Positions 17,530 through 26,727 of a DNA stretch of 64,000 nucleotides are shown one piece after another. The stretch is from the NCBI GenBank assembly GCA_036010965.1, contig DASCMO010000068.1:1-64000 (forward strand), read 5' to 3'. Under the pieces are notes generated by a model. The model saw only the letters and a list, made by a program, of their open reading frames with translations. It was not told where the DNA came from and ran no database searches. Made by a program: the position numbers and the translations under genes. The stretch is from GCA-2686265 sp036010965. GTDB taxonomy: Bacteria > Planctomycetota > UBA1135 > GCA-002686595. How positions within the stretch are numbered: position 1 is the first letter of the stretch; every line of letters begins with the position of its first letter.

Positions 17530-18570
17530 TCAGGACCAGACGACCGGGCCGGCCCCTGCCCCAACCGTACCGATCAGCGCCGTGCGCTCGCCACGGGCCG
17601 TCCACTCCTCAGCCAGGGCTCCGGCGTCGTCGGCTGCGACGATCGCCACCATCCCGACGCCCATGTTGAAGACCTGGTGGGCTTCGTCGAGATCGATCCC
17701 GCCCCTCTCGCAGAGGAAATTGAAGAGGGCTCCCACCTCCCACGATCCGCGCTCGATCCGAGCGTGCTGGTCTCCGAGCACACGCGGAAGGTTGTCCCGT
17801 AATCCGCCTCCCGTGATGTGGGCCAAGGCATGAATCCGCCCCGCCTCCAGAGCAGGCCAGAGAGGCTCGAGGTACGACCGGTGGGGCGCGAGCAGGGCCT
17901 CGCCCACGCTCCGTCCCGCGAGCTCCGCAGGGCGGTCATCCACGTTCAGTCCCTCACGTTCGAAGAGGATCTTGCGCGCCAGGGAGTATCCGTTTGTGTG
18001 CAGCCCGTCGCTCCCCAGACCGAGCAGCACGTCTCCGGGTCGCACGAGGCTCCCGTCGAGGATGCGTTCGCGCGCGACAGAGCCGACGATGAAGCCCACC
18101 AGGTCGAAGTCGCCCTCGGCGTAGAGACCGGGCATCTCCGCCGTCTCCCCTCCCAGAAGGGCCAGGCCGTTGTCCGAGCAGGCCGCCGCGCACCCGCCGA
18201 TCAACTCCGAAACGACAGCGGGCGACAGCTTGCCGGTCCCCACGTAGTCCATGAAGAAGAGGGGGCGCGCTCCTTGCACGAGGATGTCATTGATGCAGTG
18301 CTGCACCAGATCGCGGCCGACGGTGTCGTAGACCCCGCAGCGCTTGGCCACTTCAAGCTTGGTGCCGACTCCATCAGCGCTGGCCACCAGCACCTGTCCG
18401 TCGGCACCCACGCGCGCGAGATCGAAGAGGCCTCCGAAGGAGCCCACGTCGCCCACGACGCCCGGAGTGAAGCTGGCGCGAATGGCGGCGCGTGCGCGCG
18501 CCAGCGCCTCGTCCTGGGCGGCGATGTCGACGCCCGCATCACGGTAGCTGAGGGAGGTTTTCTCGGTCAC
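17530..18570 (-). CDS. purM: Phosphoribosylformylglycinamidine cyclo-ligase
   Basis: 346 residues; converts FGAM plus ATP to AIR, step five of purine synthesis. Diagnostic elements: SYRDAGVDI at the N-terminus, SFGGLFDL, ASADGVGTKLEVA, CINDILVQGARPLFFMDY, GGETAEMPGLY, GLGSDGLHTNGYSLAR and HITGGGLRDNLPR. GTG start preceded by AGGG. It sits between a Nudix gene and a TPR gene. The other purine genes in this window, purC and purE, lie 31 kb away, so the pathway is not one operon. Confidence 0.97.
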   Translation of the reverse strand: MTEKTSLSYRDAGVDIAAQDEALARARAAIRASFTPGVVGDVGSFGGLFDLARVGADGQVLVASADGVGTKLEVAKRCGVYDTVGRDLVQHCINDILVQGARPLFFMDYVGTGKLSPAVVSELIGGCAAACSDNGLALLGGETAEMPGLYAEGDFDLVGFIVGSVARERILDGSLVRPGDVLLGLGSDGLHTNGYSLARKILFEREGLNVDDRPAELAGRSVGEALLAPHRSYLEPLWPALEAGRIHALAHITGGGLRDNLPRVLGDQHARIERGSWEVGALFNFLCERGGIDLDEAHQVFNMGVGMVAIVAADDAGALAEEWTARGERTALIGTVGAGAGPVVWS

Positions 18571-18609
18571 GGGTATGCCCTGGTTCTGGAAGTGGAGCAG
18601 GTTGGAGGC

Positions 18610-19146
18610 TCAGGCTCGGGGTGGCAACTCGTCGTGCAGGTCCCCGCCCGCCATCAGTCGCCTCAAGATACGCGACTCGTTGTCGAACCCCAACTCCAGC
18701 GGCAGGTCATCGAGGTCAAACCAGGCGGCTTCGGCCGCATCGTGTCCCGGTGTCGGCGCCCCGCCCAGGGAGCGGCATAGGAACACCGCCACGTTGGCCG
18801 GCTTGCGGGCGTCGTCAGGCACATGGATCAGGTCCACCAGCCGCTCCACCTGAACCTCGATGCCCGTCTCCTCGAGCACTTCGCGCACCACGGCTCCAGT
18901 AGGGTCCTCGTCCGCTTCCTGGTAGCCGGCAGGGATCGCCCACTGCCCCTTGAAGGGCTCTATCGCCCGCCGGACGAGGAGCACGGCGCCTCGCGGGTCG
19001 AGGACCAGACCGGCGGCGGCGCTGGCCGGGTTCTCGTAGAGAACGAAGCGACACTCGGGGCAGCGCGGTCGCTGGCGCCCCCCGACTTCCCGTAGCGCCA
19101 GAGGTGCCGCGCACAGAGGGCAAAAGCGTGCCCGACGCGACCTCAC
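18610..19146 (-). CDS. Nudix hydrolase with N-terminal zinc ribbon
   Basis: 178 residues. A zinc ribbon (CPLC…CPEC, residues 9-32) precedes a Nudix domain with the complete box G-x5-E-x7-REVLEETGI (in GYQEADEDPTGAVV then REVLEETGIEV). This layout is seen in NudC/ADP-ribose-type hydrolases; the substrate cannot be named. The GTG start has a strong SD (GAGGAGAGCCTAGA). It is the first gene of the minus-strand run that includes purM, 39 bases upstream of it. Confidence 0.88.
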   Translation of the reverse strand: MRSRRARFCPLCAAPLALREVGGRQRPRCPECRFVLYENPASAAAGLVLDPRGAVLLVRRAIEPFKGQWAIPAGYQEADEDPTGAVVREVLEETGIEVQVERLVDLIHVPDDARKPANVAVFLCRSLGGAPTPGHDAAEAAWFDLDDLPLELGFDNESRILRRLMAGGDLHDELPPRA

Positions 19147-19207
19147 TCTAGGCTCTCCTCGGGTCGAGGATTTTCCACGTCACCACTGGCAAGCTGCACT
19201 TCAAGGC

Positions 19208-19223
19208 AGCCTAAACTTAGGCT
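19208..19223. promoter_or_regulatory. Operator-like palindrome between Nudix gene and dxr
   Basis: AGCCTAA-AC-TTAGGCT, a perfect 7-bp dyad with a 2-base spacer in the divergent gap. The spacer is too short for a good RNA loop, which favours a protein-binding operator. Confidence 0.45.
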
Positions 19224-19228
19224 CTGGA

Positions 19229-19252
19229 CCGGGGCCGGAGCAAACGCCCCGG
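19229..19252 (+). promoter_or_regulatory. GC hairpin just upstream of dxr
   Basis: CCGGGGC / GCCCCGG with a 10-base loop, ending 12 bases before the dxr ATG. dxr has no clear SD, so this hairpin may affect ribosome access; that is inference. Confidence 0.45.
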
Positions 19253-19264
19253 CCCTGAACCTGC

Positions 19265-20419
19265 ATGAAGCCCATCCTCATCCTAGGCAGCACCGGATCA
19301 ATCGGCGTCCAGACCCTTGACCTCGTGCGGACCCAGCGCAGTGCATTCGAGGTCGTGGGGCTCGCTGCCCGCAGTTCCTGGCAGACATTGCTGGAGCAGA
19401 CGCGCGAGTTCCGACCGCAAAAAGTGGCCTTGACCGACAGCGACGCTGCCGCGGCCTTGCGGCCCGAGTTGCCGGATGGCGTGGAGCTGTTCTCCGGTCC
19501 CGACGCCCTCGAGCGCATCGCACGCGAGAGCCGCTTCGAAACCTGCGTCCACGGCGTGGTGGGTGCGGCTGGGCTGAGCCCGTCGGTAGCCGTCCTGGAA
19601 GCCGGTCGAACCCTGGCCCTGGCCAACAAGGAATCCCTGGTGGTCGCCGGGCACTACCTGATGGAACTTGCCCGCGAACGTGGGGCCTCCATCATCCCCG
19701 TTGACAGCGAGCATAGTGCGATCTTCCAGTGCCTGCGGGGTGAGTCCCTGGGTCGCGTCCGCCGCATCCTGCTGACGGCGAGCGGCGGTCCCTTCCGGCA
19801 AATCCCAGTAGAGGACATGGCCGGCGTCACGCCCGAGATGGCCCTTCAACATCCGAACTGGGACATGGGCCCGCGCATCACGATCGGTTCGGCGACGCTC
19901 ATGAACAAGGCCCTCGAGGTGATCGAGGTTCATCACCTCTTCGGCCTCGAACGGGATCGCATCGAGGTCGTCATCCACCCCCAGTCCCTCGTGCACTCGA
20001 TGGTCGAGTTTGTCGACGGTTCGGTCATGGCCCAGATGAGCCCACCGGACATGCGCGGTCCGATCCACTACGCCCTGCACCATCCTGATCGGCGTCCCGC
20101 GGACCTGCGCGGTTTCGATCTCGAACTCTTCCGACACCTGGACTTCAGCGCGCCCGACCCGCAGCGCTTCCCCGCTCTCGAACTCGGATTCCGGTGCATC
20201 CAGGAGGGGTCCGACGCGGGCAGCGTACTGAACGCCGCGGATGAGGTGACCGTCGCTGCTTTCCTGCAAGACGCCATCCCCTTCCAGGCCATACCGCGCA
20301 TCAATGCGCGCGTCCTCGACCAGCGCCCGGGTCTGGATGGATCCCTCGAAGACCTGCTCGAGTCCGACGCGCAGGCGCGCGCCCTGGCCCGCCGGGAAAT
20401 CGAAGTCCTCTCCGCCTAA
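19265..20419 (+). CDS. dxr: 1-deoxy-D-xylulose 5-phosphate reductoisomerase
   Basis: 384 residues; second step of the MEP isoprenoid pathway, converting DXP to MEP with NADPH. Seen: the NADPH motif GSTGSIGVQTLDLV, ANKESLVVAG, metal/substrate residues in VDSEHSAIFQCL and TASGGPFR, NWDMGPRITIGSATLMNKALEVIE, and the C-terminal helical domain. The start MKPILILG is clear though no SD is seen; a GC hairpin lies just upstream. It is 10 bases from rseP, a pairing common in bacteria (dxr-rseP), and is followed by an UbiA prenyltransferase that may use its downstream products. Confidence 0.97.
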   Translation: MKPILILGSTGSIGVQTLDLVRTQRSAFEVVGLAARSSWQTLLEQTREFRPQKVALTDSDAAAALRPELPDGVELFSGPDALERIARESRFETCVHGVVGAAGLSPSVAVLEAGRTLALANKESLVVAGHYLMELARERGASIIPVDSEHSAIFQCLRGESLGRVRRILLTASGGPFRQIPVEDMAGVTPEMALQHPNWDMGPRITIGSATLMNKALEVIEVHHLFGLERDRIEVVIHPQSLVHSMVEFVDGSVMAQMSPPDMRGPIHYALHHPDRRPADLRGFDLELFRHLDFSAPDPQRFPALELGFRCIQEGSDAGSVLNAADEVTVAAFLQDAIPFQAIPRINARVLDQRPGLDGSLEDLLESDAQARALARREIEVLSA

Positions 20420-20429
20420 CCGAGATCCG

Positions 20430-22265
20430 ATGCTGCACCAACTCCAGTCCCTCTGGGTCATGATGGAGGTCGTCCTTGGCGTCGGCCTGGTGATCTTTGT
20501 CCACGAACTGGGGCATTTCCTCGCGGCTCGCTGGTGCGGCGTGCGCGTGGAGGTCTTCAGTTTGGGCTTCGGCCCGACGCTGCTCGCGTGGCAGCGGGGC
20601 TCAACCCGCTACCAGATCGCCGCTGTGCCTCTGGGGGGGTACGTACGCATGGCCGGAGATGGGTCCGATGGCGAGGGCCGCGAGCCCCAACCCGACGAGT
20701 TGCAGGCCCAGTCGGTCGGCGCGCGCTTTCTGATCTTCTCGGGCGGAGTGATCGCCAATGTGATCTTCGGGCTGGTGGTCTTCCCGATCCTGTTCGCCGT
20801 GGGTGTGCCCTTCCACTCGCCCATGCTCGGTATCCCGCCGCCGGGCAGCCCCTCCTGGCACGCCGGCCTCCAGGAGGGCACGCACGTCCTGACGGTCAAC
20901 GGAAGCGCGGTCCACGACTTCTCCGACATCCACCTCGAGGTCGCGCTCGCCTCCACCGATCAGTGCGAGATGGAAGTTCGCGAGCCCGGCGCGACGGAGA
21001 GCCGGATCGTGCGCCTGACCCCGGAGTACGACGAGCGCCTGGGGTTCTCCACCATCGGGGTCAGCCGGCCGTCGGACCAGCAGCACCACCTCGAGATCAC
21101 CCTCGAGAGTCCCGCGGCCGCGGCCGGCCTGCGTTCCGGTGACCGCCTGCTGTCGGTGGAGGGGGCCATTCCTGGCCGCTCCCTGCGTGCACAGCTGAAC
21201 GAGATCCTGCGCCGGCGGGAACCCGTGAACGGACTCTTCGAGCGCGAGGCCTCCACCTTCAAGGCCACCATCGAGCCGCTCCTGGAGCGACTGGGAGACC
21301 CCCTCTTCGGCGTCAGCACTCCCTTCAACCATCTCCTGGACCTACGAGCCACGCCTCTGGTGGCCTCCCTCGACCTGGTAGCCGGAGACCGTTTGCTGAG
21401 CATCGACGGACGGCCGATCTTCCGTCACGGCGACCTGCTGCATGGCCTCCTGGCAAGCACGGCGGGCGCACGCCTGCTGATCGAGCGTGAGGGCACCCAG
21501 CGCGAGCTGCTCTTGCCCGCCATGACCGAGGGGGAGGCCCTGGCCCTGCGGGGAGACTTGGCTCTGCGCAATGATTTCGAGACGACGCGCCTGACGGTCT
21601 CCCTCGGTGGCGCCGGCGACCAGGCCGGCCTGCTCGATGGCGATCGAGTCCTCAGCATCGACGGCGCCGAGGTCGAGGATTTCGAGGACATCCGGCAGAT
21701 GGTGGGAGCGGCAGTCGACGAGCAGCGCTCGATGCTGGTCTCGGTCGAACGCCCGGGGAGCGCGGGCGCCGAGCCCAGCTTTCCGCTCTTCGAGGTGCGG
21801 CCCATCCCGGCCCTGTCGGCGACCTACGGCCTCGCACTCCAGCCTCCGACCTATGTTCTGCAGGCCAAGAATCCCCTCGAAGCCGCGCGCCTGGGGGTGG
21901 GCGCCTGCTGGAAGTTCGTCGAACAGGCGGTCCTGATGCTGAAGGGCATCGCCAGGCGCGACGTGAGCGGAAAGACAGTCGGCGGGATCATCACCATCGG
22001 CGTCGCGGCCCATGACTTCGCCATGGCCGGCGTCGTCAAGCTCTTCTTCTTCCTCTGCATCCTCAGCATGAACCTGGCCTTCCTGAACGTGCTGCCCGTG
22101 CCCTTGCTGGATGGCGGACACCTGTTGTTCTTGCTGATCGAGAAACTCAAGGGGTCGCCGGTGTCCGAGCGCACCATGAGCTACAGCCATCTCGTGGGTC
22201 TGGTCTTCATCGTCACCCTGTTCATCTACGTGATCTACAACGACCTGCAGCGCGTTATCAGCTGA
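20430..22265 (+). CDS. rseP: Site-2 metalloprotease RseP with four PDZ-like repeats
   Basis: 611 residues against about 450 in E. coli. An intramembrane zinc protease that cleaves membrane anchors, classically anti-sigma factors. HELGH at residues 25-29 is the zinc site and the C-terminal LLDGGHLLFLL supplies the third ligand; helices flank both. Between them four PDZ-like segments can be seen: SWHAGLQEGTHVLTVNGSAV, AAGLRSGDRLLSVEG, LDLVAGDRLLSIDG and QAGLLDGDRVLSIDG. E. coli RseP has two, which explains the extra length. The start MLHQLQSLW is 10 bases after dxr. Confidence 0.93.
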   Translation: MLHQLQSLWVMMEVVLGVGLVIFVHELGHFLAARWCGVRVEVFSLGFGPTLLAWQRGSTRYQIAAVPLGGYVRMAGDGSDGEGREPQPDELQAQSVGARFLIFSGGVIANVIFGLVVFPILFAVGVPFHSPMLGIPPPGSPSWHAGLQEGTHVLTVNGSAVHDFSDIHLEVALASTDQCEMEVREPGATESRIVRLTPEYDERLGFSTIGVSRPSDQQHHLEITLESPAAAAGLRSGDRLLSVEGAIPGRSLRAQLNEILRRREPVNGLFEREASTFKATIEPLLERLGDPLFGVSTPFNHLLDLRATPLVASLDLVAGDRLLSIDGRPIFRHGDLLHGLLASTAGARLLIEREGTQRELLLPAMTEGEALALRGDLALRNDFETTRLTVSLGGAGDQAGLLDGDRVLSIDGAEVEDFEDIRQMVGAAVDEQRSMLVSVERPGSAGAEPSFPLFEVRPIPALSATYGLALQPPTYVLQAKNPLEAARLGVGACWKFVEQAVLMLKGIARRDVSGKTVGGIITIGVAAHDFAMAGVVKLFFFLCILSMNLAFLNVLPVPLLDGGHLLFLLIEKLKGSPVSERTMSYSHLVGLVFIVTLFIYVIYNDLQRVIS

Positions 22266-22268
22266 GGA

Positions 22269-23201
22269 ATGGGCGGCCCGGCCTCTCCTCCCTCCCGTGC
22301 GCTGCCGGTAGCGCTGCTCGCCTGGGGTCGCCTGCTTCGTTTGTCCCTGGCACCCACGGCCGCGGCGGACGTACTGGCGGGCCTGGTCCTGGGCGGCGCC
22401 GGGCACCTGCCCGCTCTGCGGGTGTGCGTGCTGCTCGTCGGGGCTTCGCTCTGCATCTATCACGCCAACCTGATCCTCAATGATTGGCGTGACCGTGCGG
22501 CCGACGCCCGCACACGCCCAGAGCGACCTTTGCCATCGGGTGCGGTGTCCCCCGCTGCCGCCCTCACCGCTTCGCTCTTCCTCTGCGTCGCGGGTGTGGG
22601 CCTGGCCGCCCTGATCGCACCCCGGGCCGCCGCCTGGCTGGGAGCTGTGGGGCTGCTGGCCGTCCTCTACAACCTCGTCGGACGTGGACCATGGTCCGGC
22701 CCGCTGCTGATCGCCGCCTGTCGGGCGGGCAACCTGGGCCTGGGCTTGTTCGTCCTTGACGCGACGGCCTGGCGTCCCTGGCTGGCCCCGGCGGTCTACG
22801 GTGCCTACGTGTGCTGCGTGGCGCGCCTCGGTCGCCTGGAGGACGGCGCCGACGAGGGCCTGCAGACCGGCCGCCCCCGGCGCCTGCTATGGACCGCCGC
22901 CGCCCTGCTCGTGCTGGGCGGACTCTCGGTATCCTCCGCTTCCCACCCCCTCGCCGGCCTCACAGCCGTCTGCTTGACGGGGGCCGCGGCTGCCGGGCTG
23001 GTGCACCGCGCGCGGATCGTGAAGGAATGGAGCCCCGCTGAGGTTCAGGGTGCCATGGGCCTGGCCTTGCGGCGCCTGCTGGTCATGAGCGCTGCCTTCG
23101 CTCTCGCCAGCGGACCGCCCGAAGGACAGCTCGTGGCGCTCGGCATCCTCCTGGGTTACCCGCTCTCGTGGGGATTGCGAGGCGCCTTTCCTCCGTCCTG
23201 A
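22269..23201 (+). CDS. UbiA-family prenyltransferase
   Basis: 310 residues, very hydrophobic, with eight or nine membrane helices. The first Asp-rich motif is present as LILNDWRDRAADARTRPERP, where N-D-x-x-D binds the polyprenyl diphosphate Mg2+. The second motif is weaker (around RLGRLEDGADEG). Family members transfer prenyl groups to aromatic or other acceptors (quinones, haem O, chlorophyll, archaeal-type lipids); the acceptor here cannot be named. It starts three bases after rseP. Its 3' end overlaps the convergent nucleotidyltransferase gene by 46 bases. Confidence 0.8.
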   Translation: MGGPASPPSRALPVALLAWGRLLRLSLAPTAAADVLAGLVLGGAGHLPALRVCVLLVGASLCIYHANLILNDWRDRAADARTRPERPLPSGAVSPAAALTASLFLCVAGVGLAALIAPRAAAWLGAVGLLAVLYNLVGRGPWSGPLLIAACRAGNLGLGLFVLDATAWRPWLAPAVYGAYVCCVARLGRLEDGADEGLQTGRPRRLLWTAAALLVLGGLSVSSASHPLAGLTAVCLTGAAAAGLVHRARIVKEWSPAEVQGAMGLALRRLLVMSAAFALASGPPEGQLVALGILLGYPLSWGLRGAFPPS

Positions 23202-24436
23202 GCCTCCCCTCCCGCCACATTCCGCAGCCACTCCAGAGCCTCAGCCCGGTCGTCCCACTGGCCGTCCAGTTGACGCCGCAAGGCCTCCTCCAGGAGTTCT
23301 CCCCAGCGCGGCCCGGGCGCCAGGCCGAGTGCGGTCAGGTCCGCCGATTCGATCCACGGCTCGGGACGCAGTTCCTCGGGGGAGAGGGCGCAGCGCTCGG
23401 CTTCCAGCTCCGCCAGGCCGGTCGCTAGCTCCGGGCGACGGGCGGCCAGGGTCACCCGTGCGCCTTCCCAGGCCTCGTCCCCCATGGCCTCGAGGCGCGC
23501 ACCGCGTCCCTGGTCCGTATCCGCCAGCAGCCCTTCCAGACGAGCGCCCAGACGCCAGATGCCCTCGACCTCCCGGCGCAGGCCGCGCGAGGGGCGCAGG
23601 TCTTCCAGTAACCGGGCATCGGCGAAGAGCAATACCGCCAGGCCTGTGGCGAAGGTCCGCGGCGGTTCGAGGCGATCCACGGCTGCGGCCCGCTCGTCCA
23701 GACCCACCAACCCCTGCAGAAGGCACTGGAGAACCCCGGCGGCTTCCAGGACCTGCAGACCTCGAGCGGGTTGCTCGGCAGTCAGCAGACCCTCCAGTTC
23801 GGCTCGTAGACGCTCGCCGCTGACTCCACGAAGGACATCGAGGCACCCTGCAGCGGCCTCGACCGCCGCGGGATCCGGGTCGAGCCCCAGGCGGGCGCAG
23901 AAGCGACCCAGGCGCACCATCCGCAGGCCGTCCTCGGAGAACCGGCGCCGCGCATCCCCGACACAGCGCAGGACATTCTGCTCGAGGTCGGACAGTCCCT
24001 GTTCCGGATCTCGGAAGCGGTCGTCCAGGGGATCGAGGTACATCGCATTGCAGGTGAAATCTCGGCGGCGGGCGTCCACTTCGACCGAACTTCCATAAGT
24101 GACGGTGTCCGGTCGCCGCGCGTCGCTGTAGCCCTCCTCGGCGCGGAAGGTGGTCACCTGCACCTGTACTCCATCGACGATGACGACCATGGTTCCGAAG
24201 GCCTTGCCCAGCGCCAGGCTGCGCTTGAAGAGGACCTGCACCTGGTCGGGCAGGGCATCGCTCGCCATGTCGATGTCCTGCGGCTCGCGCCCCAGTGCCA
24301 GGTCGCGTACCGCGCCGCCCACGATCCAGGCCTGGAACCCGGCATCGACCAGCCGCTGGGCCACGAACGTGGCCACAGAGCGCAGCTCGGCGGGCAGTCC
24401 CTCGACGGAGGGGCGGCGTTGGGATCGTACTTCCAT
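23156..24436 (-). CDS. tRNA CCA-adding / poly(A) polymerase family nucleotidyltransferase
   Basis: 426 residues, class II nucleotidyltransferase of the CCA-enzyme/PcnB family. Head domain: VGGAVRDLALGREPQDIDMA with the catalytic DxD. Then TVTYGSSVEVDARRRDFTCN and MYLDPLDDRFRDP, followed by the neck motif RRFSEDGLRMVRLGRF. There is no HD domain in the C-terminal half, which is helical and alanine-rich. CCA addition and poly(A) activity cannot be told apart from these motifs. The start at MEVRSQRR was chosen over a frame extension that would overlap the divergent gene. Confidence 0.85.
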   Translation of the reverse strand: MEVRSQRRPSVEGLPAELRSVATFVAQRLVDAGFQAWIVGGAVRDLALGREPQDIDMASDALPDQVQVLFKRSLALGKAFGTMVVIVDGVQVQVTTFRAEEGYSDARRPDTVTYGSSVEVDARRRDFTCNAMYLDPLDDRFRDPEQGLSDLEQNVLRCVGDARRRFSEDGLRMVRLGRFCARLGLDPDPAAVEAAAGCLDVLRGVSGERLRAELEGLLTAEQPARGLQVLEAAGVLQCLLQGLVGLDERAAAVDRLEPPRTFATGLAVLLFADARLLEDLRPSRGLRREVEGIWRLGARLEGLLADTDQGRGARLEAMGDEAWEGARVTLAARRPELATGLAELEAERCALSPEELRPEPWIESADLTALGLAPGPRWGELLEEALRRQLDGQWDDRAEALEWLRNVAGGEAQDGGKAPRNPHESG

Positions 24437-24511
24437 GGAGACCGACCGCAGGGCCGACCCGCAGCCTAGCCCGCTCGCCGCCGGAGTCCACCGCGCGCGG
24501 GGGTGGCCTTC

Positions 24512-25054
24512 ATGAGCGAGGAGATCAGCCGTGCTTCCGGCGATCGACGGCGCCTCATTAGGCACCTGGCTTTGGGGGCGGTCGGGGCCCTGCTGGTCCT
24601 GGTAACCCTCTCCTGTCTACAGACCTTTGCCCGCCGGGAGAACCAGCTGGACGCCCTGAGGGCGGCAGTACTCCTCGAGCGGGTCGTCATGGCCCAGGAG
24701 CAGGCCCAGGAGGCCGGCAGCGCTCGACATCTGGGAGCGATCCTGCCCGCGCACCCGGAGTTGCTGCGGCGCCTGGGGGACGCCAGCGTCCTGGACGACG
24801 GGACGACCCTGCTCTACCACGGATACCTGTTCGATCTGCTCCAGACCTCCGAGGGAGCGTTGCTGAGGGCCTGGCCGCGCCGGCACGGCTCCACGGGCCA
24901 CGACGCGTTCCTGGTCACACCGACTGCCATCCTGGGCCACCCCAACCGCGCTGGGCGCTGGAGCGGCCCCGCAGCCCCTCCGATTCCCGGCCCCCTCTCG
25001 GACGAAGGCTGGCGTCCAGTCGACGCCCCGGGGGGCGAGGGCACGCGCTATTGA
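24512..25054 (+). CDS. Single-pass membrane protein of unknown function
   Basis: About 180 residues. One N-terminal membrane helix (HLALGAVGALLVLVTLSC) follows a short basic cytoplasmic tail, then a coiled segment (DALRAAVLLERVVMAQEQAQ) and a C-terminal domain with LLYHGYLFDLLQ and TGHDAFLVTPTAILGHPNRA. The layout of a pilin-like N-terminal helix and a 'GYxFxLL … AWPxxxGxTGxxAFxV' core recalls planctomycete uncharacterised proteins I have seen, but I cannot name a family. A GTG nine bases upstream is an alternative start. It overlaps the convergent HEAT lipoprotein gene by 7 bases. Confidence 0.6.
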   Translation: MSEEISRASGDRRRLIRHLALGAVGALLVLVTLSCLQTFARRENQLDALRAAVLLERVVMAQEQAQEAGSARHLGAILPAHPELLRRLGDASVLDDGTTLLYHGYLFDLLQTSEGALLRAWPRRHGSTGHDAFLVTPTAILGHPNRAGRWSGPAAPPIPGPLSDEGWRPVDAPGGEGTRY

Positions 25055-26727
25055 TCCGGCGGGCCGTACCAGCGCCATAGCAGACACTGGAGCGCCGGAC
25101 GCACCTCGCGGTCGCTCATCGCCAGGGCACGCCTCTTGAGCAACGGAGCCACCACATGGGCCGGTCCCAGGCGCACGGCACGATCAGCGGCATAGAGGAA
25201 CTCGTGCGGTTCCGTACGCTCGGAGCGCAGGACCACCTCCAAGAAGGCGCGCGTGGAGTCGTCGGAGCCGAAGGCGGCGGCCTCGATCAGGTCGAGACGT
25301 CGGCGGGCATCTGGTTCCTCTTCCCAGGCCTCCACCAGCACCTCGCGCCCTTGCGGCGTGTTTCCGGCCTGACGCACCAGCCAGCGGTGAGCGCTCATGC
25401 GGTGTAACTCGCCCCGCTGCGCGCGAGCCTGCTGGAGAAGGAGGCGCCCCGCCGCTTCCAGGGGGATCTGCCCCAGGGCCTGGAAGAGCGCTTGGCGCTG
25501 GCGCAGTGTCTCATCATCTGTCTCCGCCAGACGTCGCTCCAGGCCCGCCATGGCAGAGCGGGCCAGGCCGGGAGTGGCGTCCCAATGGTCGCGCAGCGAC
25601 AACAAGGCGATCTCCATATCCCGCTGCCCCCCGTCGAGCATGGTCAGCGCCAGGTCCCCCGCGCCCTCGTCCCCCATCTGCAGCAGGGAAGTCAGGCAAG
25701 CCTGACGAACGGCACGCGAACGATCCTTGAGCCCCTCCGTCAGAGCGGCGCGAACGTCCTCGCTAGCGGCCGACCCCGCCAGCAGGCTGGCGGCCATGGC
25801 GCGCAGGGTCTCGAGGGGGTCTTCCAGCAGCGGCAAGGCCAGAGCGGGTCGCCCGGCGAGTTCGATGGCTTCCATGCTCCAGGTGCGGCGCTGGGGATCG
25901 GGGTCCGCCCGGAGCTCGCTCAGCTCTCCGAGCGCATCCTCGGATCCGTCGCGCGCCGCGGCAGCCAGCAGGAATGGGCGGACATCCGAAGGAAGCACCT
26001 CCTCAAGCAGTGCCGCGATGAGGGCCCCGTCTGCGACCCCGTCGGCGGCCATCCCGCGAGCCACGGTTGTCCACAGGTCGCCGTTTTCCGCCGCCCCGAC
26101 CCAGACCAGAAAAGCCTGGGAGAGGCGCGCGGGGTCCGAGGTCCATAGGGCCTGCACGAGGCTGACGCGCAGCTCGGGCGAGCTGATAGGCAGCAGCGTC
26201 AGGAGGGCGTCGTACTCGGCCGCCGAGGCGTGGCGCACGAGGCCGCGCACCGCCGACGCCCGCACATCCTCGTGGGGATGTTCGAGACAGCGAGCGAGGA
26301 TCTCGCGACCCAGGGGTGATTCGGAGAGTCGCAGCACCCCCAGGGCGTTGCGCAGGATCGGGATACCGAGACGGCTCGTGTAGTGCCGCCGGATCTCCCG
26401 TTCGAGCTCCAGGACCGCCTCATCCCCGGCCTGCGCCAGCTCTTCCCTCAAGTGCCTGATCACCTCCAGGCGTCCGGAGCTGAGCTTGGCCACAAGGCTT
26501 GGGACCAGGTGGCTTGTGTCGGCGTCGAAGTGCCCCCGCGGAGGGCAGGGATCGAACAGGGCCCGCAGGCGCGGATCCGCACGCCAGGGGACGGCCTGAT
26601 CCTCCACGGGCGGCCGGTCAGCACATCCCCACAGGCAAAGCGCGCCCAAGGTCAGTGCGCGAGCGCACGCAACGGCGTTGCGGAGCGCTCGCTTCAGTCT
26701 CCCAGGATTCCCTGTACGGCCAGCCAT
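25048..26727 (-). CDS. HEAT-repeat lipoprotein
   Basis: 559 residues. The N-terminus has a hydrophobic stretch ending in a lipobox-like LCLWGC, so it is probably lipid-anchored. The rest consists of HEAT-type helical pairs (ILARCLEHPHEDVRASAVRG, ALTEGLKDRSRAVRQACLTS, LLQMGDEGAGDLALTML). Likely a periplasmic scaffold with an unknown partner. Its ATG lies inside the end of the TolC-like gene with a 34-base overlap, so the two are co-transcribed. Confidence 0.75.
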   Translation of the reverse strand: MAGRTGNPGRLKRALRNAVACARALTLGALCLWGCADRPPVEDQAVPWRADPRLRALFDPCPPRGHFDADTSHLVPSLVAKLSSGRLEVIRHLREELAQAGDEAVLELEREIRRHYTSRLGIPILRNALGVLRLSESPLGREILARCLEHPHEDVRASAVRGLVRHASAAEYDALLTLLPISSPELRVSLVQALWTSDPARLSQAFLVWVGAAENGDLWTTVARGMAADGVADGALIAALLEEVLPSDVRPFLLAAAARDGSEDALGELSELRADPDPQRRTWSMEAIELAGRPALALPLLEDPLETLRAMAASLLAGSAASEDVRAALTEGLKDRSRAVRQACLTSLLQMGDEGAGDLALTMLDGGQRDMEIALLSLRDHWDATPGLARSAMAGLERRLAETDDETLRQRQALFQALGQIPLEAAGRLLLQQARAQRGELHRMSAHRWLVRQAGNTPQGREVLVEAWEEEPDARRRLDLIEAAAFGSDDSTRAFLEVVLRSERTEPHEFLYAADRAVRLGPAHVVAPLLKRRALAMSDREVRPALQCLLWRWYGPPDQ

